NCBI GenBank assembly: GCA_016212925.1
Contig: JACRDF010000027.1
Location: forward strand, 1-64,000
Reading direction: 5' to 3'
Length of the DNA stretch: 64,000 bases
Source: Desulfomonile tiedjei
Lineage (GTDB): Bacteria > Desulfobacterota > Desulfomonilia > Desulfomonilales > Desulfomonilaceae
This document shows positions 7,982 through 15,953 of this stretch, piece by piece. The stretch's first letter is position 1, and each line of letters begins with the position of its first letter. The notes beneath the pieces were generated by a model, which was given only the letters and a program-made list of their open reading frames with translations, was not told the origin of the DNA and ran no database searches. The position numbers were made by a program, and so were the translations under genes.

Positions 7982-9408
7982 GCGGCAGACTCCGAGGTCG
8001 GTATGTTGACCAAGAAGGTGGTTCCTTTTCCCTGCGCGCTTTCCACTCGAATCGTGCCTTTATGTCTGACGACTATGTCATGGGCGATGAAGAGACCCAA
8101 TCCGGTTCCCTTGCCCACGTCCTTGGTAGTGAAAAATGGGTCGAATATTCTGGGAAGGTCCTCCTCGGCAATCCCTTTGCCGGTATCCTTTATTCGTACG
8201 CTCACCATGCCGTCTTTGGCGGCCAAGACCCTGACCTTGACCGTTCCTTCGCCTTCGATGGCCTGAACAGCGTTCAAGATCAAATTCATGAAAACCTGCT
8301 CCAGCCTCTGCCGGTCGGCATCGACCCACACCTTTTCGTCCGCCTGGGTTTCAACGAGTACTCCCGCGGGGATTTGCGCTTGGAGGAGGCTGACTGTCTT
8401 GTCTACGAGCTGTTTGAGGTTCGAGCGCTCTTTGTTGAACTCCTTGCTTCTTGAGAACTCCAGAAGGTTCAAAACAATGTTGCGTGCCTTTTCAACCTGT
8501 TCCAGCACTTTTTTCAGAAGGCTTCTCTGCCATTCCCGGTCCGCTTCGTCCAGCTCTTCCAAGAGGATTTCGCACGAGGACGAGATGTTGGAGAGCGGAT
8601 TGTTCACCTCATGGGCAACTCCGGCGAGCATGGTTCCAAGCGCGGCAAGCTTCTTGGACTGGACGAGTTGCTCTTCGCGGTCTCTCAGTTGAACCGCCAT
8701 CCTGTTAAAGGAATGGAAGATGTCACGGATTTCCTTTTCGGGGGGCAGACTTTCAATAGGCTCAAAATCGCCTCTGGCTATCTTTTCAGTGCTGTTCTCC
8801 AGTAGTTTCAAGGGCTTGGTAACCTTCACCAAGAGGAAGCTCCCCACCGCCGCAAGTCCGATCCCAACCACGGCAAAGCCCAGCCAAAGAAGCTGCACGG
8901 TGGTGCTCATCGTCTGCTTGATGGAATCCCGTTTTCGTTTGGCCACGGTTTCAGAAAACTGTGCGATCGAAGATCCTGTCGTTCTTATCTTCGTCTCGTA
9001 TCCCGATCGAGCTTCGGGAGGGCATGTCGCTTCACCGGCAAGATTCGAGCATTCCTGCAACAGGCGTTGGTAATCATCCAACTCTCGGGCAAACTCCGAG
9101 GTCATTTCCGGAGACGAAAGTCCAATGATTTTGTTAACGTTTTTGGCCAACAGGCCCTTGACTCTCTCCAGATGGTAAAGAGCCGTGCGGAGGGATTGGC
9201 TATCTCCGTATAGAAAGAAGTTCTTTTCAAAGCGGCGCATTTCAAGGACAGACTCCTCCAGTTTGCTGACGTCTTCGAGGTAGCCGATTTTGTCTTCCAA
9301 CAGGCGCATAAAGTAATAGCTGCCGGTTATCGCGGCTGCCATCAAAAGATAGACGGCCGCGACGCCGATGATCACCTTGTGCCTGATGCTGAAACGGGTC
9401 GCTCGCAT
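7978..9408 (-). CDS. Membrane sensor histidine kinase (HAMP, NtrB-like), partner of the sigma-54 regulator
   Basis: 476 aa. TM1 about 12-33, periplasmic helical domain of about 135 residues, TM2 about 172-194, HAMP to about 247, then HisKA with the phospho-accepting H266 in GVAHEVNNPLSN, followed by an HATPase_c domain with N-box NLILNAVQAI, G1 DTGKGI and G2 GKGTGLGLFI. The periplasmic part is mostly helical with two Cys (C120, C129), which could respond to redox state or a ligand. AGGAACG precedes the ATG. It is the first gene of the kinase-regulator operon; its promoter must lie in 9409-9600, where I see no convincing sigma-54 element on the minus strand. Confidence 0.94.
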   Translation of the reverse strand: MRATRFSIRHKVIIGVAAVYLLMAAAITGSYYFMRLLEDKIGYLEDVSKLEESVLEMRRFEKNFFLYGDSQSLRTALYHLERVKGLLAKNVNKIIGLSSPEMTSEFARELDDYQRLLQECSNLAGEATCPPEARSGYETKIRTTGSSIAQFSETVAKRKRDSIKQTMSTTVQLLWLGFAVVGIGLAAVGSFLLVKVTKPLKLLENSTEKIARGDFEPIESLPPEKEIRDIFHSFNRMAVQLRDREEQLVQSKKLAALGTMLAGVAHEVNNPLSNISSSCEILLEELDEADREWQRSLLKKVLEQVEKARNIVLNLLEFSRSKEFNKERSNLKQLVDKTVSLLQAQIPAGVLVETQADEKVWVDADRQRLEQVFMNLILNAVQAIEGEGTVKVRVLAAKDGMVSVRIKDTGKGIAEEDLPRIFDPFFTTKDVGKGTGLGLFIAHDIVVRHKGTIRVESAQGKGTTFLVNIPTSESAA

Positions 9409-9607
9409 AAACGTTCCTGGTTTGAAAAGGGCACTGAGTCGGTCGTGAAACTGACTCGGACTCTCGTAGGAGCAATTTCCGTTCCAAACGGGAGTTTTTT
9501 TCTAAGGAGGAAGCGGCAAGCAAGCGTCATCGCATCCTGCGCGTGGTCTCCGGGATTTAGCGCCGTCATTTTTTTTTCGTCCCTTAGGCGGTCTTGTCAA
9601 AAGTGAC

Positions 9608-9622
9608 GTTACACAACGCAAC
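9608..9622. promoter_or_regulatory. Operator-like palindrome, site 3 (GTTAC-N5-GCAAC)
   Basis: GTTACACAACGCAAC, one mismatch from the consensus and identical in arms to site 2. It lies about 406 bases upstream of the -24 element at 10014, near the kinase gene, so it could also serve autoregulation. Confidence 0.5.
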
Positions 9623-9695
9623 GTATTGCAGTTATTTTGTCATCTTCAGCATGGGATTACAATGAATTCGCTCTTCCATGCAGGAAAACCCGAGA

Positions 9696-9710
9696 GTTGC
9701 ACTATGCAAC
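9696..9710. promoter_or_regulatory. Operator-like palindrome, site 4 (perfect GTTGC-N5-GCAAC)
   Basis: GTTGCACTATGCAAC has perfect arms identical to site 1 at 2829 with an unrelated spacer. That is the pattern expected of a protein-binding site rather than of a duplicated DNA block. Confidence 0.6.
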
Positions 9711-9835
9711 AGACCCCACGAGATACAGCCTGACGGAAGCGTCGAAATGTTTGTTGGACATGGGGCTATTGTTGTCTGACTGAAACAACTATTCGACGTC
9801 CATTAAAAATCGGCAACTGCTCGTTTTACGTGTTT

Positions 9836-9850
9836 GTTGCAAAACGCATC
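9836..9850. promoter_or_regulatory. Operator-like palindrome, site 5 (GTTGC-N5-GCATC)
   Basis: One mismatch in the right arm, 164 bases upstream of the -24 element at 10014, nearly the same distance as site 1 from its own promoter (166). Further GCAAC half-sites occur at 9865 and 9933. Apart from these sites the 652-base gap 9409-10060 has no credible gene. Confidence 0.5.
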
Positions 9851-10013
9851 ACATTGTCTCCCATGCAACGGGCTGCTAACTAGCCTATTAACTTTGACTA
9901 TTTCCAACATGCACATCGCTCCGTCTCTATCTGCAACAGATCCCAGGCTCGCCGTTTTAGGCAATGCCGCTCATACCCCGCTGAATCAACGAGTTAGTCG
10001 GTTAATGTAAAGT

Positions 10014-10028
10014 TGGCATGGAATTTGT
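10014..10028 (+). promoter_or_regulatory. Sigma-54 promoter of the FAEAG-UspA gene
   Basis: TGGCAT-GGAAT-TTGT: GG at 10015-10016 and the -12 region at 10027-10028 with exact spacing; T replaces the last C. The middle GGAA is shared with the promoter at 3009. Predicted start near 10040, just before the ribosome site TAAGGAGG at 10048 and the ATG at 10061. Confidence 0.7.
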
Positions 10029-10060
10029 TCAGATGTTTGTGCATTGGTAAGGAGGTCGCG

Positions 10061-10756
10061 ATGAAGCGTACGAAGCGTAAAATCACAGCGCTGCTGAATG
10101 CAATAACTTTCGCGGAAGCCGGAGACCATGAAACTGCAAGAGAGTATCTTCAGGAACTGTCTGAATCGGCAGAAGGCGAGCCAGGAGAGATTCGCACCGG
10201 CGCCTCTGCACAGGTGCATAAAAAGGGCCTCAGCGAGAAGGTTCGAGATCACATGGCCGCTGTGGCGTTTGCGGAAGCGGGTGAGACCCGCGTGGCAGAG
10301 AGTATGGTCCATGCCGAGCCAAAGCCGCAATCAGTGCTTTTAGTTATCGATGGCGACGCTCCGGACTCGAATGCCATTGGTTACGCGGTAAGCCTGTGCA
10401 AAAGGATGAGCCTGGAGATGGAAATCCTTCACGTCATAGCCGGACCCAAGAAGAAGAGCCGCTCCGGGTCGTCCGGTCCGGCCGATGAGCGAGCCGCGGA
10501 AAGAATCCAGGAACTATCAAAGCAAATGGAACGTGAGGGTATTCCGTTCAAGACCGCAATTCGTACCGGCGATGCCAACCAACTGCTGTACGACTACGCG
10601 AATCGGCACAAGGAAGTGTTTTTGGTAATCTATGACTCACCCAGGGCAAGAGGAAATTCAGCAGAAGGGAAGGTCTGGCAAAGAATAGTTGACGGCATTT
10701 CCCGCAGACTCTCAATCCCTTTGGTCACGGTAATGGGCAAACAATCGTCAGCTTAG
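10061..10756 (+). CDS. UspA-like protein with two N-terminal FAEAG motifs
   Basis: 231 aa. Residues 1-33 align without gaps to the 59-aa protein at 3074 (FAEAG at 17-21 in both), and a second copy, MAAVAFAEAG, lies at 65-74. Residues about 89-231 form a UspA-type fold (strand SVLLVIDGD, helix, strand MEILHVIAG), but the usual G-x2-G-x9-G nucleotide signature is absent, so ATP binding is doubtful. TAAGGAGG precedes ATG 10061. A monocistronic sigma-54 target next to the kinase/regulator operon, it seems to join the motif of the small protein to a stress-protein domain. Confidence 0.82.
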   Translation: MKRTKRKITALLNAITFAEAGDHETAREYLQELSESAEGEPGEIRTGASAQVHKKGLSEKVRDHMAAVAFAEAGETRVAESMVHAEPKPQSVLLVIDGDAPDSNAIGYAVSLCKRMSLEMEILHVIAGPKKKSRSGSSGPADERAAERIQELSKQMEREGIPFKTAIRTGDANQLLYDYANRHKEVFLVIYDSPRARGNSAEGKVWQRIVDGISRRLSIPLVTVMGKQSSA

Positions 10757-10889
10757 CCGTTATGAGTGAGTTGATAAAGAATATGTGCCTCCCGTGAATC
10801 AAAGCCTCCAGTCTCACCTACGCCGCTGTCACAGCTATAAACAGCTTGCACGGAAACATCCCGCAATATAGCTCCAGCGGACATGATGC

Positions 10890-10945
10890 AAAAGTTTTTG
10901 GAGAGGGGCGTGGGGAGGACCTTTTTTCAAAAAGGTCCTCCCCAC
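10890..10945. repeat. Miniature palindromic element, copy 1 (also a likely bidirectional terminator)
   Basis: GTTTTTGGAGAGGGG leads into a perfect 17-bp stem (10910-10926 with 10929-10945) that has only a 2-base loop and A/T-runs at its apex. It lies between convergent genes. Similar elements occur at 11371-11421 and, reversed, at 37761-37815; all are just beyond gene 3' ends. Confidence 0.7.
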
Positions 10946-10949
10946 ACTC

Positions 10950-11219
10950 TTAAATAGCCCCTGGTTGCACGTCCGGGAATTTTAGGCCTCGGAACTGGCC
11001 GTTGGTCAATCGGAAGCATACGGATCGAGGCTTTCCCTTTTCCAGTCCCAGTTCCTTAAGCTTTTCGTCGATCCATTTCCAGGCATCGGCCATAGTGTCA
11101 AGGGCCTTTTCAGGCGCAGGGATTGTTCTAATTTCGCCGTCATCCCATGCGAAGGTGACCGCGCCGGGTTTCATGCTGTTTAGAATATCTTCACTCCACG
11201 GGGCTTCTTTTTCCGACAT
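10950..11219 (-). CDS. Small conserved-looking hypothetical protein, 89 aa
   Basis: No family recognised. Acidic, with no TM segment, signal peptide or Cys pair. It has Trp-rich helical content (WKWIDEKLKELGLEKG) and a C-terminal strand region (RSVCFRLTNGQFRGLKFPDV). AAGGAG lies 10 bases before the ATG, which supports expression. It is followed by the carbonic anhydrase gene upstream on the same strand, separated by about 200 bases that hold a palindromic element, so co-transcription is uncertain. Confidence 0.6.
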   Translation of the reverse strand: MSEKEAPWSEDILNSMKPGAVTFAWDDGEIRTIPAPEKALDTMADAWKWIDEKLKELGLEKGKPRSVCFRLTNGQFRGLKFPDVQPGAI

Positions 11220-11370
11220 GCTGTTTGCTCCTTGGGTATCCGCGGGGACGTGGCCGTGTCAACTCCGTTGCGAAAAGAAATTGTCTCAGGCCCCCTTTAA
11301 AGAACTCCATATCTCGCCTCTGGGTAGCTTCCACCGGCAGCGGAAGCGGCCCAAAGGCCATGATATAGAA

Positions 11371-11421
11371 GTTTTTGGAGAGGGGTGTGGGGAGGAACCT
11401 TTTTACAAAAAGGTTCTCCCC
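11371..11421. repeat. Miniature palindromic element, copy 2
   Basis: Same opening GTTTTTGGAGAGGGG as copy 1. The stem is GGGGAGGAACCTTTTT (11389-11404) with AAAAAGGTTCTCCCC (11407-11421), a 2-base loop and one bulged G. It abuts the stop codon of the carbonic anhydrase gene. Confidence 0.7.
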
Positions 11422-11424
11422 GCA

Positions 11425-12069
11425 TCATTCCCCTCCCAACAGGCGGTCCTGTTGCGGGTGTTTTCCCATCCACGTGACCTTCCCGTCTCTGATGTCGTAG
11501 TACGCGGCGACAACTTCCACAGAGCCTTCCTTCACTGCGTGTTTTATCGCAAGGCTGTGGCGGAACAGGTCTTCGATGGTCTGCCAGACGTTCGCGTGCG
11601 CGGCTTCTTCTACCAGGGCCTTTCCTGTCAGGGCAGGATGGTCGTTTTTGGTCTTTGCGACTGCCGGTGATATCTTCTTGGCAAGTTCCGCGATGCTTCC
11701 GTGCACCTCGTGATTTTCCGCTACCGCAGTCACTGCTCCGCACTGCGAATGGCCCATGACAATTACGAGAGGAACGCCCAGGTGTTCGATGGCATACTCT
11801 ATGGAACCCATTTCACTAACGCCCGCGACATTCCCTGCCACTCGTACCACGAATAAGTCCCCGATTCCTCGATCAAAAAGAATCTCAGGGGGAACTCTGG
11901 AGTCGGTGCACGTAATGATCCCGGCTACGGGATGTTGTCCCTTTTCGCTGGTCTCGAATCGTCTTTCCGCTTGCTGGTTTGGCCGTTGGGGCCAGCCCAT
12001 GGCAAACCGGGAATTTCCCTCCTGCAGGAGCGTGATAGCTTCCTGTGCCGACACACTTCGCTGAGCCAT
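11425..12069 (-). CDS. Beta-class carbonic anhydrase
   Basis: 214 aa, a cytoplasmic zinc enzyme that interconverts CO2 and bicarbonate. The beta-class signature is complete: CTDSR with C54 and D56/R58 forming the catalytic dyad, and H107-x2-C110 in GHSQCGA, giving the Cys2-His zinc site. The start at ATG 12069 has GAGGGGGA 6 bases before it; an in-frame ATG at 12090 lacks such a site. In this organism it could feed bicarbonate or CO2 to carboxylases such as the UbiD enzyme, but nothing nearby shows that. Confidence 0.93.
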   Translation of the reverse strand: MAQRSVSAQEAITLLQEGNSRFAMGWPQRPNQQAERRFETSEKGQHPVAGIITCTDSRVPPEILFDRGIGDLFVVRVAGNVAGVSEMGSIEYAIEHLGVPLVIVMGHSQCGAVTAVAENHEVHGSIAELAKKISPAVAKTKNDHPALTGKALVEEAAHANVWQTIEDLFRHSLAIKHAVKEGSVEVVAAYYDIRDGKVTWMGKHPQQDRLLGGE

Positions 12070-12257
12070 ATGTCCCCCTCGAGTCCGCAAATGAGAATTC
12101 CCGAGAGTTTACTATTTTCCGTCACAAGAGCGCATCAGGAAAATGAACAAGACCGGACCGTATGTGGCTTGGGGTTACTTCGGATCTAAGCAACACGGCC
12201 AATCTTTCACTTACGTGGAGGAGAGGAGAATCTGAGCCCCGAAGGGGCGTACCAAAC

Positions 12258-12560
12258 GTAGCCACGGGTGTAAGAAACCGTCTCAAAAACCTGACAGTGG
12301 GGAGAATCTCCTGTAGGGGCGCTTCGAGAAGCGCCCTGATTTCGGGCGGTTCACGAACCGCCCCTACCGACGGCGCCGTGAGATCTTTGATTCTGGGACA
12401 GTTTCGTAAGCCCGTGGAACAGGGGTGCTCCCATAATCTTTCGTCCCCGACCCCGAAGGGGTCAAGAGACATGCAACGATTCGAGGAAGATGCGGTGACC
12501 CCTCCGGGGTCTCTTAGGCCGTCGATGTGCCCTTTTCCGTGGGCTTACACCCACGGCTAC
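12258..12560. repeat. Repeat-rich gene-free stretch with inverted 17-base ends
   Basis: GTAGCCACGGGTGTAAG (12258-12274) and CTTACACCCACGGCTAC (12544-12560) are inverted copies with one mismatch. Palindromes GCCCCGAAGGGGC (from 12237), GACCCCGAAGGGGTC and GACCCCTCCGGGGTC lie around them. The block resembles dispersed non-coding repeats and the reading frames crossing it look like chance. Nothing else is seen in the 658-base gap 12070-12727. Confidence 0.5.
12313..12367. repeat. Double-hairpin REP element
   Basis: GTAGGGG...CCCCTAC ends enclose two hairpins, GGGCGCTTC-GA-GAAGCGCCC and GGGCGGTTC-AC-GAACCGCCC. This is a compact BIME-like unit that shares the GTAGGG edge with the REPs at 386 and 37983. 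Confidence 0.65.
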
Positions 12561-12727
12561 TGTTGGGTTGCCCCGTCAGGGCATGGATGGTATTCCGTCC
12601 TACGTGAAGATTACCGACATCGAAAAATCATCCTTGACATAATGAAAATGCCAAGTAAACATAAAGCGTTAAAGCACAGGCGACAGCGCCTCATTGAGTG
12701 AGGCATAAACCGGCAAGGGGATGAACC

Positions 12728-12949
12728 ATGCGCGTGAGCGATATTCCTGAAATTGACCGACCAAGTACACCGGAGAAGATCCTGTTGGTTGAAGATCTAT
12801 GGGACAGCATCGCAGCTAACGAATCCAGTGTGCCTGTACCCCAGAGCCACATCGATGAATTGGACAGGCGTATCAAGGGCTACAAGTCTCATCAGAGCAA
12901 CCTCTTGTCTCTAGGGAAACTCCGCGGCCGGATAGAGAACCGGAAATAA
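12728..12949 (+). CDS. Probable antitoxin of a RelE/ParE-type addiction module (orphan)
   Basis: 73 aa. The segment EKILLVEDLWDSIAANESSVPVPQSHIDELDRRIKGY matches the short helical antitoxins of the TIGR02574 addiction-module family, which usually sit directly before a RelE/ParE-like mRNase or gyrase toxin. GGGGATG lies before the ATG. The next gene is not a toxin but an ABM-domain protein, so the toxin appears lost or replaced. Autoregulation would be expected for the family but is not shown here. Confidence 0.75.
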   Translation: MRVSDIPEIDRPSTPEKILLVEDLWDSIAANESSVPVPQSHIDELDRRIKGYKSHQSNLLSLGKLRGRIENRK

Positions 12950-12985
12950 AGTATGCAACCAATAAAAAGCAGGGTTTGATCCATC

Positions 12986-13300
12986 ATGATATCGAGGCAT
13001 TGGAAAGGCGTTGCCAAGCCCGGCCAAGCTGACAATTATATTCACCATCTCAAGACCGACACGTTTCCGAAGCTGTTAGGAATTGACGGGTTCGTCAAAG
13101 CATCCATCCTGACAAGGCCGGTGGAGCAAGGCACGGAGTTTCTGATCGTAACGGAGTGGGAGTCGATTGAGGCCATTAAGGCTTTTGCAGGCGAGAAAGC
13201 AGACGTTGCGGTGGTTCCCCAAGTGGTTCAGGACATGATGGTTGATTATGACAGGCAGGTCAGGCATTACGAGATTACAGAAACATACACGCGCGAGTAA
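12986..13300 (+). CDS. Antibiotic-biosynthesis-monooxygenase (ABM) domain protein
   Basis: 104 aa with the dimeric ferredoxin-like ABM fold: MISRHWKGVAKPGQADNYI at the start, a central helix pair and strand FLIVTEWES, and the SIEAIKAFAGE helix. Proteins of this size act as small oxygenases, haem-degrading or quinol-modifying enzymes, or simply as stress proteins; the catalytic role cannot be read from the sequence. The ribosome site is weak, and it follows the antitoxin gene by 36 bases. Confidence 0.75.
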   Translation: MISRHWKGVAKPGQADNYIHHLKTDTFPKLLGIDGFVKASILTRPVEQGTEFLIVTEWESIEAIKAFAGEKADVAVVPQVVQDMMVDYDRQVRHYEITETYTRE

Positions 13301-13344
13301 CACCTGCACGAACTGCGGGATTGATCTACCTCTAGAGGCGCACT

Positions 13345-13812
13345 ATGGCTGGTTTAGTCATCAATGCTGAGGACTTGATCATGGCTCTGGAGGGCAGTGG
13401 GCCGGATCTTCGCCACTATCTGGATCTTCAAACCGGTGAGATAGATTATCTTCTATCAGAGGATTATGGAGATATGGAGGATGACCTCCTAGAAAAAGTT
13501 GAGAGCGATCCGGAACGCTACGTCCTAATTGACCGTTTGCCTTCGCATGTCGGCTGGGAAGTAATGAGTGACTTTGTGGAGAGCTTGCGGCCCGGCAAGA
13601 TCCGAGACCGACTAGCGAGGGCGATTGAAGGCAGGAGTCCATTTCGCAGGTTCAAGGATGTGTTGTTTGACTATCCGGATACACGAGACGCATGGTTTGC
13701 TTTTGAAAAGAAGGGCTATATGGAACTTGCTCGTGATTGGCTGAAACGCGAAGGAATCGAAGCGGATTTGAAGCCTCTTCGCGGAGGGGATACACAACGA
13801 GAGAACGCCTGA
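13345..13812 (+). CDS. UPF0158 family protein
   Basis: 155 aa, acidic, cytoplasmic. Features of the UPF0158 (PF03682) family are visible: an N-terminal LRHYLDLQTGEI, a central SHVGWEVMSDFVESL, and the C-terminal RSPFRRFKDVLFDYPDTRDAWFAFE motif. Function unknown; the family is often found beside mobile or stress genes. AGAGGCG precedes ATG 13345. Confidence 0.82.
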   Translation: MAGLVINAEDLIMALEGSGPDLRHYLDLQTGEIDYLLSEDYGDMEDDLLEKVESDPERYVLIDRLPSHVGWEVMSDFVESLRPGKIRDRLARAIEGRSPFRRFKDVLFDYPDTRDAWFAFEKKGYMELARDWLKREGIEADLKPLRGGDTQRENA

Positions 13813-13876
13813 GGGGAGAGGCAGGGGACTATGCCCGAAAAGCCGTTCCTACTTCACGCGTATTCTAATCATCGAA

Positions 13877-13942
13877 CTATTTCTTTCTGAATTTCAGGGC
13901 CACATTGACAAGACTAATCGGCACGGAGACTTCCTAAAAGGC
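13877..13942 (-). pseudogene. Remnant of an ACR3-type arsenite transporter gene (C-terminal end)
   Basis: The minus strand reads [22 protein letters not shown], against [20 protein letters not shown] in the intact ACR3 gene at 15954-17006, with an in-frame TAG just before this stretch. About 66 bases remain recognisable. It is a decayed partial duplicate or the end of a former neighbour. The copy shows that the SGNH-hydrolase gene (13957-15801) now sits between two ACR3 ends, as after a tandem duplication or an insertion. Confidence 0.7.
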
Positions 13943-13956
13943 GAAGTTCCTGTGCC

Positions 13957-15801
13957 TTAACGATGTACGCTCCAGGAACGCAGTCTTATCTTGCGAACAT
14001 CAGACTTGATCGGCTGATAACGTAAATAGCGGGCTTGGACCGGCTCCGCGGCGTAATGCTCGTATCCGGGCCACCAGGAGAAATCGTCCAAATCCTTGTT
14101 AGTTCCATGTATCCATGGATTCCAAGTTTCACCGTCCGATGAAATATCCACGGCCCATTCTGCGGGAACCGAGTCATCATCCCACACCAGCCGGAGTCGG
14201 CTCAGCGTAAACTCTCGACCCAAGTCCAAGACTATTGCCAGCTTCTCCGCGGCTGGCACCTCTTTCGAGGAATACACCGCGGGCCCAGGAAAACCAATTA
14301 ACATATTCTTGGGCTCATTCTCCGGATCATCGGCCGGTGGGGCGTACACAACCTTCGCTCTGTGGCCCACATTCCAGAAGAAGCTGTTTTTGTCCCGTTC
14401 GATTTTGTCTCCTTCGGTCAGGGCTCTTTCGAAGAAATGCTCTTTGATGATATTGGCAAGCTCCTTCGCTATGAGGTAATTCGCCCCGGCAGTAAGGTGA
14501 CACCAATCAGTAAAGACCCATTCGGAAGTGTCATCAAAATAGTTAGCAAAATCAGCGAGGAGATATTGCCTCGTCCGTGCACTCTGGTTGACGCGGTCAA
14601 TCATGAACCTGTAGAGTTCGTCCGATGGCACGTCGTAGTATTGCTTGTGCTCCTCAAGGGATTCCACCTTCTTTTCCCATTCATGTCGGGGCTTCTTGCT
14701 GAGATAAAGAAGTGGCTGTAGGGCAACGATGTGAGGAACCTTGTCGTTTTTCAGGACGCTGTGATAATCTTCGACAACCCGGACCACAGCGGCAACACGC
14801 TCGGCCATCATTTGTGATCTTTCTTCCTCAGTTAACTCCGGATTGGGATCTTTTGCATCTTGGCCTGGAACGGCACCTCGGTGGGTTCTCATCTCGCCCG
14901 CCATGGTGAGAAACGGATCAGCCCCGTTCCAGATGAGAGTCATGAGGAATGTATTGTTCTTGAGCCACAAGGTGAGGTACGAAGCCAATCCCTGGCGTTC
15001 GTAAGCAAAGATCTGCCGCAGAATGCCGTTGTACTGACCTTCGCGGAAATAGTTCCAATCCTTTGTCGGAGCGCTTAATGGAAGCAGTTCGTTGGCCCCA
15101 TCTAGCGACACCACAAGGTCAGGTTTGTACTGGCGGAGTTTGGTCACATATCTGAAGAGGAGGTGCTGATACGAATATCCCCAAACCGCCGTGTTGTAGA
15201 CTCGGATTTTCTTTCCCGGAACTGGCGCCGTGGCATTGAGAATTTTCTCCAGCGCGTGTGAAATGGTTTCTCTATGCTCTAAGTAGTAGAAATTCGTGAG
15301 GGGGGCAGCCTGCCCGGAAGCGCCGAGACCAAAAGCGGTCGATCCGCCAGTGAGAAAAATCCTGAATTCATCGTCGGGTTTTTTCAGGGAAATGGGCCGA
15401 GGGTCGCGAAAGCCCGCGTTATTCGTATATTCGTAGCGGTTCCCCTTCGGCTGGTTTTGCATGATGCACACCCCCGGGGTGAGATCATAATCATAATGGG
15501 ACACGGGCTCGGTGAGATCCCGTTTGACCATGGGAAAGTTTTCCGTGTAGATGTGGGCAAGATGGGTCTTCTTGAGAGCCAATTCCGAAAGCTTGTCCAG
15601 TCCCACGAAGATAAGCACGACAACGGCAATTAAGAACGCGATATAGGCAATTTTCTTGGTTGAGTACCACAGAAGTCGTCCAACTCTTCTGAATACTCTC
15701 CGGATGAAAGTGTCGGGAGTTCCGGAGCTGCTGTTTGGCTGGGCATTCACAGCCTCAACTGCAACCGGTTCCTCTGAAGAAACCGGATCTTTTTTCGACA
15801 T
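13957..15801 (-). CDS. Membrane-anchored SGNH/GDSL-hydrolase-like protein with C-terminal F5/8-type (discoidin-like) domain
   Basis: 614 aa. One TM anchor (about 52-70) precedes a large extracytoplasmic part. An SGNH-like fold starts near 145 with GGSTAFG (block I, nucleophile Ser), followed by the DGANEL segment and the late DWCHLTAGANYLIA with Asp and His of the catalytic pair. The last about 100 residues (LDLGREFTLSRLRLVW...ARYLRYQP) look like a beta-sandwich carbohydrate-binding domain. Such proteins often deacylate or acylate cell-surface polysaccharide. GGGGAG precedes the ATG. The substrate is unknown and the tail-domain call is moderate. Confidence 0.72.
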   Translation of the reverse strand: MSKKDPVSSEEPVAVEAVNAQPNSSSGTPDTFIRRVFRRVGRLLWYSTKKIAYIAFLIAVVVLIFVGLDKLSELALKKTHLAHIYTENFPMVKRDLTEPVSHYDYDLTPGVCIMQNQPKGNRYEYTNNAGFRDPRPISLKKPDDEFRIFLTGGSTAFGLGASGQAAPLTNFYYLEHRETISHALEKILNATAPVPGKKIRVYNTAVWGYSYQHLLFRYVTKLRQYKPDLVVSLDGANELLPLSAPTKDWNYFREGQYNGILRQIFAYERQGLASYLTLWLKNNTFLMTLIWNGADPFLTMAGEMRTHRGAVPGQDAKDPNPELTEEERSQMMAERVAAVVRVVEDYHSVLKNDKVPHIVALQPLLYLSKKPRHEWEKKVESLEEHKQYYDVPSDELYRFMIDRVNQSARTRQYLLADFANYFDDTSEWVFTDWCHLTAGANYLIAKELANIIKEHFFERALTEGDKIERDKNSFFWNVGHRAKVVYAPPADDPENEPKNMLIGFPGPAVYSSKEVPAAEKLAIVLDLGREFTLSRLRLVWDDDSVPAEWAVDISSDGETWNPWIHGTNKDLDDFSWWPGYEHYAAEPVQARYLRYQPIKSDVRKIRLRSWSVHR

Positions 15802-15953
15802 CTATTCTCCCCTTCACCGTTGTTCATCGCCTTTCTGCCACTGGTCATTGTAATCTTGACCCGATGCCCACGATCCGATCCTTCTCCTCCGGCCCGATTA
15901 TAATTTCATTTGGAGACTGTCGACGCGGGGGCTGAACCCGGTTCATCCAATGA

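Noticed and set aside
9409..9600. Sigma-54 promoter for the histidine kinase gene
   Set aside because: I searched the minus strand for TGGCAC-N5-TTGC and found no match with correct GG/GC spacing; the kinase is probably expressed from another promoter type.
9855..9869. Sixth GTTGC-N5-GCAAC operator
   Set aside because: The right arm is perfect (GCAAC) but the left arm does not match, so it is only a half-site; the same is true at 9923-9937.
12162..12701. Long plus-strand open frame (179 codons) before the antitoxin gene
   Set aside because: It runs across REP-type palindromes and low-quality repeat sequence, has no ribosome site and gives a protein rich in Arg/Ser/Pro with no family features.
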